A DNA stretch of 64,000 nucleotides from assembly GCA_015680905.1 (NCBI GenBank), contig CM027378.1, forward strand, positions 81,497,501-81,561,500. Direction: 5' to 3'. A program made the translations under genes and the position numbers. Under the pieces are notes generated by a model. That model was not told the DNA's origin, ran no database searches, and saw only the letters and a program-made list of their open reading frames with translations. Shown one piece after another: positions 46,612-56,100 of the stretch. Numbering within the stretch: the first letter of the stretch is position 1; every line of letters starts with the position of its first letter. This DNA comes from Coptis chinensis (Eukaryota; Streptophyta; Magnoliopsida; Ranunculales; Ranunculaceae).

Positions 46612-47460
46612 TTAATATCCGTTTCTCCCAAGATGCTCATAGTGAGCCACGTCAGCAAAGTTTTTAAAATAGTCCCTATTTGAAAAATAATTACTTGCCT
46701 TCTTACCAAACTAACCCTGAATTTGGCCTGCTCTCTAATTTAATATAAATTAAAATTGTCCTTTCATGTGTTATGCTAAAACAAAAAATAAATCTACGCA
46801 TTATTTCATTATTTTTCAAATGTACGCTTTGGGATAAAAAAACAAATTCTAAAAACAATGGATTAGTTAATTGATATGTATTAGTTATTGGATATGGATA
46901 TGGATATGTATTAGTTAATAGATATGGATATGTATTAGTTAATAGATATGGATATGGATATTAATATCCGTTTCTCCCAAGATGCTCATAGTGAGCCATC
47001 GTCAAGAAAGTTTTTAAAATAGTTCCTATTTGAAAAATAATTACTTGCCTTCTTACCAAACTAACCCTGAATTTGGCCTGCTCTCTAATTTAATATAAAT
47101 TAAAATTGTCCTTTCATGTGTTATGCTAAAACAAAAAACAAATCTACGCATTATTTCATTATTTCAAATGTACGCATGGGATAAAAAAAACAAATTCTAA
47201 AGAACAATGGATTAGTTTAGTTATTGGATATGGATATGGATATGTATTAGTTAATAGATATGGATATGGATTACTCATTATTTTATTATTTCAAATGTAC
47301 GCATGGGATAAAAAAAAACAAATTCTAAAACACAATGGATTAGTTAATTGATATGTATTAGTTATTGGATATAGATATGGATATGTATTAGTTAATAGAT
47401 ATGGATATGTATTAGTTAATAGATATGGATATGGATTACTTATTGGATATGGATATATTA
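46612..47460. repeat. 349-bp tandem repeat with embedded GGATAT microsatellites
   Basis: The unit starting 'ttaatatccgtttctccc' at 46612 recurs at 46961, an offset of 349 bp. A third, partial unit begins near 47270. Each unit ends in variable runs of 'ggatatggatat' and 'gtattagttaatagata'. The first unit is preceded by A then TCCTACCTATATTAATATCC at 46601, which resembles a Helitron 5' end. The minus-strand frame here (NPYPYLLTNTYPYL) only reflects the repeat. Confidence 0.85.
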
Positions 47461-47577
47461 AACTTCCAAGTGCTTCCCTTAAATATAGGCCCAGACATGA
47501 TGGGTTTAAGAATAACAGGCCCGGCCATCTCTTGATCCAATGTATTTCGCACCCACTAGTCAAAAACAAAAAGAAAA

Positions 47578-47650
47578 TGGAGATGCAGGGGATCGAACCC
47601 TGTACCTCTCGCATGCAAAGCGAGCGCTCTACCATTTGAGCTACATCCCC
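47578..47650 (-). tRNA. tRNA-Ala (anticodon TGC)
   Basis: The minus strand reads GGGGATGTAGCTCAAATGG onward. It folds into a 73-nt cloverleaf with a 7-bp acceptor stem (GGGGATG/CATCTCC, containing G-U type pairing), the anticodon stem CTCGC/GCGAG around TTTGCAT, and the T arm with GGTTCGATCC. There is no intron. It lies about 470 bp upstream of the first lipid transfer gene. Confidence 0.96.
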
Positions 47651-47995
47651 ATTTGTAATATTCATAATAAGATATTAGTTAAGCAACAATGATATTAACT
47701 TGGTACCATCTACATAAACCGTTATAGCCTGTTGGTTACTTTGGCTTTTCCTCTCTCTGTGTTTTTTTTCGCTAAATTCACTAATGTCCCTAGTAGATGA
47801 TCCTTATGACGTGTATCAAAAGGATTGGTCCATGGTCACACATTCCAATTCAACCTAAATTTGGCTCAAAGTTTCAAACAAGAAATAGAAGGTGGTTAAA
47901 ATTAGTTAAAAGTTGTTGAACCTCAAAGCCCAACTTCAAATCTACCATCTAATTTTTTCCCTCCATGTCTCCACTTGAACAACTCCATCTATATC

Positions 47996-48002
47996 TATAA
48001 AT
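47996..48002 (+). promoter_or_regulatory. TATA box of the first LTPG-like gene
   Basis: TATAAAT, 121 bp before the ATG at 48123, would place transcription start near 48030 and leave a leader of about 90 nt. Confidence 0.5.
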
Positions 48003-48122
48003 TCCCAATCTCCTAATTAATATCTATATCAAACATAAACACATTTGATGCCCCATTTCTCTATAAGATACCAATCTAGTCCAGTACCAGGCCACCATCC
48101 CTAATACAAACTAGCTAGACAA

Positions 48123-49382
48123 ATGGAAGCAACTAAGTGGCTTGGGCGCGAAAACGCACTATTGATGATGGTCCTACTAATATCAATCATGCCGAGTAAC
48201 AGTCAGATAACGACGCCCTGCACAGCCTCAATGATTAGCAGCTTCACACCTTGTATGAACTTCATAACTGGAAGCACTGCCAATGGGTCAGGATTACCAA
48301 CTAGCCAATGTTGCGGTTCAGTTAGGACTCTGCTAAGTTCTGGAATGGATTGTGCTTGTCTTTTACTTACTGCCAATGTTCCATTTCAATTACCTATCAA
48401 TAGAACTCTCTCCATTTCGCTCCCTCGCGCTTGTAAAGTTGGAGGTGTTCCTGTCCAATGCAAAGGTAAGAATTTGGTACCACGTCGCTTAGAGGGAGTT
48501 GGTGTATGTACTAGTTGCTAGTGGAGTATGCTAAGTATGCATGTCTCTCACATATAGCTTAGATATATGAATTTAACTGAAATAAAATTTCGCTTCCTTT
48601 ATTCAACTACTTGAATGGTACTAATGGTGAATCTTTGTACTTTTGTAGGCTCTGCTGCACCGCTGCCATCTCAAGGTATTGATTTTCATATACAACAGCA
48701 TATTGGCAATCGTTAATTTGACATATCAAATTGTAATTCACTCTAGTATTAACATCTTCTTAATCATCCATTGACTCTTTAAAGTTTAAACATTGTGATC
48801 ACGGTGCAGTCATATATGTACAGGGGCGGCGGATCTATAGGTTGGCTGACCGGGGCTACAGCCCGCCCCCCCCCCCCCCCACAACTACCCAAAAAATAAA
48901 TATTAGTATGAACAGTTGAACGACTGAAGCTGTTGCTAGATAATTAAGTTCCACCTGTGATATCCCAAGAACTGATTTCAAATCAGATGAATATGATGAG
49001 AAATCAAAGTTCGTCCCTGTAAATGCTTGAATCCATATTGTTGCTACTAGTATCATCCATTTTCTTGATTGCCTTGCCATTTTTTATTGGTGATGATGAT
49101 GATGATATTCTTGTTTCTTGATTCTCCGAACACCACCACCACTACCAAGGCTGCACCACCCTCTTTTTTCCCCTGCTGCAATACGTCTCTGTTGTTTTTT
49201 TCTCCTCTCCCTCGAATCTGGTTTTTTTATATAAGAAACGAGCGAAACACAAGTTTTTGAAGTTGTTAAACTTCTATTTGTTAATCGTTTGTCTGGTTTT
49301 TGGAGAGGGACTATTCAGAGACCATGGGCTTATGTTACCTAATCTGATTTGGGTATTATTGTTCAATTTTTTTTTTTTATTT

Positions 49383-49456
<74 letters not shown>

Positions 49457-50460
49457 CTCGATAATCGCTGAAAAAATATCTTTGGATGAGTTATATACCA
49501 ACCAACATTTAAAAGAGTGGTACCACCATATACAACTAGTATACATAGCAGTGTGGGCGTGAGCGGAAAAGGAGTGGAGAATAACCGTGCCAAGTCCCCG
49601 GACACTCTTTGAGAGTGCAGTTACCAACAGGGAAGAGTGGGGTTCTCTTATCCAAAACATTCTCAAAAGAATTCTAAGAAAACTACATTATTCGTCAAGA
49701 AAATTTCGAAGTATAGCATGCCTAGAAAGTTGACTGATTTAACTAAGGCAGACTAACGCATTTTCCCACCAGAAAAGGATAAAACCAGGGAACTCACGCT
49801 CATGCTATTTACAAGGTGGTTTGCGATCATAATGTCGACTATCAATGTATATTCCTTCAAAATACTAGTTATATTAGTGTATAATTCACCCCAAATTTTT
49901 TTTTTGTAGTGTATGTTAGTTGCAGTGCCCCCTTTGAGTGACAATCCTGAATCCACCCCTGTATATGTAGCTTGCTAAGCTAGATCTTTTCTAGATGACA
50001 AATAAAATGATTATTTTGACTTTCATCACCACTTGTTAGTTGGAATTAGTTAACCCACATACTGTAATTATCTATGCATGCTTTACTAGTCATATTTGGT
50101 TATTGCAGTTCCAGTATCAGATGGTCCATCTCCATCACCAAGTGCTCTTACACCAAGTAAAATTTTCGTTCAGATTTCAATTTAGTCCGATAACATAATT
50201 TATTTGCACATAGTAATGATTACTATTTTCATTATACAGCAGCATCATCAATCCCAGAATCCACATCACCAGCTTTGGCACCACAGTCAGACACAACAGA
50301 TTTAATCCCAACAGCATCTTCACCAGCGGATTCCAATACCCCGGTCTCAATTCCTGGCCGTAGACCAGTTGTGACACCAAATGCAGCTGCCAAGACTTCT
50401 CACATTTCTTCACCATATATTCTATTTGTCTTAGGGGTTTTGGTTCTCAACTATTATTAA
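48123..50460 (+). CDS. GPI-anchored non-specific lipid transfer protein-like, gene 1
   Basis: Four exons join in frame: 48123-48465, 48649-48675, 50109-50156 and 50240-50460, coding for 212 residues. Residues 1-28 are a signal peptide. The eight-cysteine motif is complete (C33, C44, CC63-64, C77-x-C79, C104, C113), as in nsLTPs where four disulphides hold a hydrophobic pocket. A Pro/Ser/Ala-rich spacer (PSPSPSALTP, then SPADSNTPVS) follows, and a hydrophobic C-terminus (YILFVLGVLVLNYY) fits a GPI attachment signal. The mature protein would sit at the outer plasma membrane or wall and may carry lipids for cuticle or suberin. All splice borders are GT-AG. Intron 2 (1.43 kb) contains a hAT element; nothing in the exons is damaged. 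A paralogue lies downstream at 51544-52699. Confidence 0.9.
48900..49080 (-). pseudogene. captured first exon of an NFD4/nodulin-like MFS transporter
   Basis: The minus-strand ATG at 49080 starts MARQSRKWMILVATIWIQAF, then TGTNFDFSSYSSDLKSVLG and ISQVELNYLATAS. This is the N-terminus of the NUCLEAR FUSION DEFECTIVE 4-like / nodulin-like major facilitator family, with its first membrane helix. After ATAS the similarity stops at what would be an exon border. The 5' flank up to about 49260 may be the captured leader. It is only a fragment. Confidence 0.88.
49385..49456. repeat. (AT)n microsatellite followed by a T run
   Basis: About 46 bp of AT alternate and then run into about 26 T residues. 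The lengths may be unreliable in assembly. Confidence 0.9.
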
Positions 50461-50605
50461 AGGAGTTAGGCCTTGCTACGTTTTTCATGTATTTTCCGAC
50501 TGTTTGTGGCATGAGAAATCCAATTATTTTCCATTCTTCATTTGAGATTATTTTAGATATTGTATGTTTTATAAATATATTAAAAACGTTGTTCCGAACC
50601 AAAGA

Positions 50606-50687
50606 GTCGCTTTGGCCGAGTGGTTAAGGCGTGTGCCTGCTAAGTACATGGGGTTTCCCCGCGAGAGTTCGAATCTCTCAGGCGACG
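50606..50687 (+). tRNA. tRNA-Ser (anticodon GCT)
   Basis: The sequence GTCGCTTTGGCCGAGTGG onward folds into an 82-nt class II tRNA. It has the acceptor stem GTCGC../..GCGAC with discriminator G, an anticodon loop CTGCTAA, a long variable arm (GGGG/CCCC) and a T arm AGAGTTCGAATCTCT. There is no intron. It lies between the two lipid transfer genes. Confidence 0.96.
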
Positions 50688-50689
50688 TC

Positions 50690-51490
50690 TCAACTTTTTA
50701 TCTTATTTAGCCGTGATTAACGTGGAAATTAATTAATATTTATAAATTTATTTTATATAAATAAAATATTAAAAACTAAATTAAATATATCAATATTTAT
50801 AAATTTAAGACTATTCAAGATAAATAGCCACAATATTAAATTTAATATATTTTAATCAAACTTTAAAAATATGTCTTAAGTTTTACCAAAATAAAAACTA
50901 GAAAAATTGAGTTTTTTTGTATTATTTTGATTTATTTTATATATTTTGTAGTCAAATTTCGCGTCCTGACCATGTTGACCACGTCTTAATTGTGTCTTGA
51001 CCCATATCTGATTTAGTTAACCGCGTCGAACGCTGTCTATACCTGTTTATGTCTGCGACGTGTCTCCACAACCCTTTGATAGGTGTGGCCTTACTTTAGA
51101 GGTGTACATTGCACTGAAAAAAATGAAATCATTGACACTGACATTGTAATTTGACGGTGAAATTGATCAACCACCTATTCCAACACTTTCTTTAACTTCC
51201 AACTTTACAAGAAGTTTTTTCTCCCTCTTGTTACCAGCACACCCCTTGACTATTGGCATATTTTCTTTTCAATCTCTCAAATTTTGCACACAAACAAGAA
51301 AGTAAGTACTCCAATTACCTCGGGCAATCCCAGTTTAAAGAGTATCAAAATCCACCTTCTTGCTATCCATCTCATCGCCAATGCTATTATACCAATCTTT
51401 TCATGGGAGACTTCAGGTGCCAAAGTCCAGTCCACTGTCTAAGAAAAGCCCAGCCCATTAGTGTTCAATCCTCATTCCCGCTCTTCTCAA
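50690..51490. other. intergenic region upstream of LTPG-like gene 2
   Basis: The first 250 bp are very AT-rich; the rest has no recognisable coding sequence. A long open frame reads from 51253 into the LTPG start, but its N-terminal part does not look like coding sequence of the family. Confidence 0.5.
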
Positions 51491-51495
51491 CTGCC

Positions 51496-51504
51496 TATAA
51501 AATA
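51496..51504 (+). promoter_or_regulatory. TATA box of LTPG-like gene 2
   Basis: TATAAAATA lies 48 bp before the ATG at 51544, fitting a short leader of about 15-20 nt. This supports 51544 over the upstream in-frame ATGs. Confidence 0.65.
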
Positions 51505-51543
51505 TACCCCCGCTCTTTTAACAAACTCTCCAACAAACCAAGA

Positions 51544-52699
51544 ATGAGGAACCCTCTCATTTCACCACTCCTTCTCCTTCTCACAATCTCTCACACCATC
51601 TCTTTCACTTCCTCCGCCATTACTACAACTTGCACAAATGAACTCACTTCAATCTCACCATGCCTTCCTTACATTTCTTCCCCACCAAATAATCTCACTC
51701 TTACACCTTCTCTTCAATGCTGCCATCAATTTTCTTCCACTTTCGTTAACCAAACTTCCGTTTCTTGCCTCTGTTACCTTCTTCGTGAACCAATGATTCT
51801 TGGGTTCCCTCTTAATACTTCTCGTATCGTTTCTCTTCCTTCTTTCTGCTTTACAGAGAATGTTACCAGCACTGATGATCTTGAAATCTTCTGTTCAGGT
51901 AACTTTTATTGATTGTTGAGATATTTTAGTTGGTTAGAGTTCTTGCTAATGTGCGCTAGTTAGTTTTCTGATGGGATTAAAATGCGCCATAATCTTGATG
52001 ATGACTTTGCATTTTAAGTGTATTTTTGTCTTTCACATGTTCTTGTCTTCTTGATAAAATAAAATTGATTAATGATGAATTTGTTATGTTTTTATTGTAA
52101 CAGTGGCACCAGCGTTACCACCTTTGGAAGCTACATCAGGATCAGGTCCTCTCTCTTTTCCATTCTTTACATTATACATTGAGTAGAACAATTATTCTTG
52201 AAAATGAGTTATTGGGTCATCTAAGCAGATAATTAACTTCTTCTCTATAAAGATTAAATGAGGTGAGCATGCAGATATTCCAACGAGTTGAATAATACTG
52301 TAATATTATGAACGAGGGTATAAGAGTCTCTTACTCCGTCTTCTTGATATGAAGATGGAGTCAATTCTGGCATGAGCCAGTGAACATGTTGTATAAGTTT
52401 GTAGGTAGACCTTTCCTTTTACAAACTTGACTTTTAGCAACAGTCCTATCTATCATCATTCATTCATTTGTTTGGTATCGTTTGCAGGAAGTGAGGATGA
52501 TTCTCCATCTCCTTCGCCGAGCACCCCATGGGAATCTGATGCACCTGCACCCTCACCTGCAAGCTCATCACCAGGCATTAATAGCAGAGACTCATCGACA
52601 GTGAAGCCTGCTCAAAACAGTGGCTGCCACCAGTTTCTTCCACCAATGATACTCCTGATTTTAATCCATCTATGCTCGTCTGTAGTTTTGCTAGTTTAA
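51544..52699 (+). CDS. GPI-anchored non-specific lipid transfer protein-like, gene 2
   Basis: Three exons join in frame (51544-51898, 52104-52145, 52488-52699) and encode 202 residues. A signal peptide covers about residues 1-25. The eight cysteines of the nsLTP fold are present (C30, C40, CC59-60, C75-x-C77, C102, C117). The spacer contains PSPSPSTPWESDAPAPSPAS, and the tail PPMILLILIHLCSSVVLLV is a GPI-type hydrophobic end. Several NxT/S sites suggest N-glycosylation. The protein would act at the cell surface in lipid binding. The intron phases equal those of gene 1 (phase 1 after the nsLTP domain and before the spacer), so the two are old tandem paralogues, but their sequences are strongly diverged. 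The upstream in-frame ATG at 51253 was rejected because it lies before the TATA box. Confidence 0.9.
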
Positions 52700-53131
52700 C
52701 ACTATTTCACAATACTTCAGGTTCTGGTCGTTGTGATGTGCATTACTGTGTAGGTATAACTTTTCTATCATGGTATGATGTGGACAAACATTGTAATCAA
52801 GTGCTCAGTCTTTGAACTAGAGGATATCAATGTGAAATTTACTTGTCAGTCAATGCTAATGAATGAGTAGAAATTGACTTGTGGTTACTTAACAATGAGA
52901 AACAAGAACATACAAAGGTTATGCATGAGTTAATCGGGACTGAGATTTTAATAGAGAAACCTGAGATAAAAGTCAAGGATTTAAACATGATTGTCACGTG
53001 AATGTCAACTTACACGGGATGAATCTACACCTCTTTACCCTGCAATTTCACAAGTAAATGAATAAAAACAGCAAGGCCCAAAAAAAACATGCCTGTTAAC
53101 TGCACATCCCTGTAATCTAAACATTTGGTAA

Positions 53132-56100
53132 CTACTTCCAACCATCAGACCATTTGTCCTGATCATATTCTGGCTCAGGAATTTCTCCCGACATCCAAGG
53201 ATCTGATTCAGCCTCATTTGTAACTGGCATAGGAATATCTGGTGACTTCCAATCGTCAGACCTCTTGGCCCAGTCACATTCTGGCTTAGAAATCTCTCTC
53301 GAATTCCAACCATCTGAGTGTTCATCCCAATCTGCAACTGGCATGGGAGCTTCAGTCGGCTTCCAACTGTCCGACCAAATGGCCTGATTATGTTGTGGCA
53401 CAGGAGTTTCTGTTGACCTGCAATCGTCCGACCATTCAGTCACATCACGAACTCCCTTTGGATTTTCTGCTATGTTTAGAGATTTGCTACTCAATTCAAA
53501 TTCTTTGCTCTGTTGAAAATTATCTTGTTCATGGTACAGCTTTTGGCTCGAAGGGAAATCTTCCTCAGGGATCTCCTCTTGCCTTTCAGGGAGAGGACAA
53601 CCTTGATAGGAGTTGTTGTCTGCACAATATCTTAAGAGTTTATCCCAATATGGATCCTGCCAAACAAAAGAAGTCAGGTGACCACAAGCACTTCCCCAGA
53701 TACCGAACACAATCTATAATATATCTCCTTAAACAATGCATACATATTTCCTAAAATTAATGTGATGCTGTGAACTGAAACCTTTTTGTTGCTCAAAGCA
53801 TTGAATTCCTCTTTCCCTGCAGAAGGTGGGATTTTATTCCAAGACCTTGGGCACAACCTCCCAAGGCTTAACACTTTGAACTGATATAGAGCCTCCAATT
53901 CCTCCAGAGAAACCATGGGACCTTTAATTTAATTATTAAAAAAAAAAAAAAAAAAAAAACAGCAACAACAGACAAACACACACACATTTATTGTCTTTTT
54001 CAGTTTTAATGAACCAAGCGCCCAAGTCAATTATGAGAGGCAGTGATCCAGTAGCAATTCTCACTTTTTTTAGGTAAGGTTTCAGGAAAGCTTTAAAAAT
54101 ATTTGGTTCTATTTGTACGTGTAGGCGTGTACCAAACATTTCACAGGATTCAGTATTATCAAAACACCAACGATTATTTATATATATAGAGCTGCATTTT
54201 AAGGAAGCTAGAACATGTGAAAAACTATTGCACTTAGAAAGCTCAATAAAATGCCAAAAGGATCTACAAAGCTCAGTGCCAGAACAAAAAGAGCAAAGAA
54301 TATAAATAAGCAAACCCCATACATAAACTGACAGAAGGATGAGAAATACCTTTGTTATAATGTGTGGGTTTCCAATTATAACAACTAAGGACCTAGCACG
54401 AGTAATTGCAACATTAAACCTCCTTGGATTGCTTAGAAATCCAAGATAGTGGACTCTGTCGAACTCATTGTGTCTGACAGTTGAGCGCACAGTTGATATA
54501 ATTATGACCTGTCTCTCCTGTCCCTGAAATTGCTCCACACTGCCAACCTTCACATCAGGCATATCCAGCTGGTCTTCAAGAATTTTTTTTAACTTTAGTA
54601 CTTGCTGTCGGTAAGGAGTTATTACACCTATATCAGAGTCATTAAGGTCGGCACTCGCTCTTAGCTTCCTAATAATCTCCACTACCTTGCTTGCTTCAAT
54701 CCGATTAAACCACGATGGATTATTTCCCTCCCTCTCATCACAGCCTTGAATGCCAATGAAAAGAACAGGAAATTTTTTGTTTGGAAGGATGTCTTCATAA
54801 GCATCTATTGAGGAATCTCCCTCTTCTTTATCAGCAATCAGTTCCCCCTTGTAGAAAAGTTTTGAAGGAAGCTCTAGGATTGCTGGGTGACACCGATAGT
54901 TCCTCACCAACTTCGTTACATAATTCTCATCTTCATTATGGTAAAATTCACATTCAAACAGCCTCTCCAAGTATGATTTCCCCAATCCATAAGTCTCGGC
55001 ATCTTTGGAGTAAATTACTGGACCCAGTTGCATGGGGTCTCCAGCCAGGACAACAACCGTCTCCCGTCGGCAAAGATTAGATATAGGGACCATGGTTTCT
55101 GGTTCCGATGCTTGACCAGCCTCATCTAAGAATATATGTGAGAAGTGGCCTTGTTTGATACCTTCTGCATATAACAGTGAGGCACTCATATAAGTAGATA
55201 TTACGATCCTATAACGCATCAAGGCCTTGATTGGCGGACACCTGAATACATAGTCCTGAAAGTAGCAAAACCGAATATTTTCTGGATGAACATCCTCATA
55301 AGGACGACTGGTTGCATTTAATCTGAAAATTTTACTTTCTTCAACTTTGACAAACTCCTTGTTGATGAGTTTCTCTAATATGTGGTCAGCCGCACTGTTC
55401 GAAGATGCACATACAAGTATTCTGGTATTGTTTCTGGTTTTGTACAGTTGTAACATCGCCTCCACAAGAGTCAGTGTTTTACCAGTTCCAGGAGGTCCAT
55501 GGATGACATAAGGTGGAGCCCCTTTGCATCCGAGGATCATTTCAACAGAAGTCATCTGCTCCATATTGAGGCATCGAGTCAATTGCACCACTGGGGCGGC
55601 TTTGATTGATCTTCTGATGGTTTGAGATGGAAAGAGGAGCTCATCATCTAGTTTCTCTGAGATTTGAACAGCCTGATATAAACGCCTCTGGTTCACCCTG
55701 TTATAAGTGAACCTAATGTTATAGAGATTGTCATCTCGATGAAGCAAATGGAAATCTTTAGAGAATTGTAAGAATACTTCATCGGCCTCAACTCGGTGCA
55801 CAAACCCCTGAAGAGACCACATCACATATTTCACATATTGTGAGCTTTAACAAAAAATTTCTAATCACAATTTACATACATTTAATTCTAACACCAACAA
55901 AAATGTAAATGCATCACTAGTCTCAGCAAAAACGAACACGTACAGCCAATGTGTGGAACCAGAAAAAATAAACTTTCACTTTTACCGCAGTATAACATGG
56001 ATGCTTATACAGAATTATCAACATGAGGCACAATCTCCAGTAAGGAAAAGATGTCATCTTCTTTGCCATGTCAACACATGCGACAAACAATCAAGGAGGG

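Larger units (their letters stand above)
48821..49961. mobile_element. hAT-type element in an LTPG intron, carrying an NFD4-like exon
   Basis: The ends are CAGGGGCGGCGGATCTA on the left and, inverted, CAGGGGTGGATTCAGGATT on the right. TATATGTA flanks both sides (48813-48820 and 49962-49969), the 8-bp duplication of hAT elements. It is 1,141 bp and has no transposase, so it is non-autonomous. The cargo is the start of an MFS transporter gene on the minus strand. A poly-C run (about 48867-48881) and an (AT)n tract are also inside. It lies wholly within intron 2 of the LTPG gene, antisense relative to its cargo. Confidence 0.93.

Noticed and set aside
47291..47665. Minus-strand open frame of 124 codons with a Pro-Tyr repeat
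   Set aside because: It reads through tRNA-Ala and the GGATAT tracts; the repeat peptide only mirrors the microsatellite.
51253..51543. N-terminal extension of LTPG-like gene 2
   Set aside because: A TATA box lies inside it at 51496 and a proper signal peptide starts at 51544.
53936..54349. Continuation of the helicase frame past residue 804
   Set aside because: The frame runs into intron sequence after a good GT donor at 54349; exon 4 at 53656 gives the expected SDE3 continuation ([15 protein letters not shown]).
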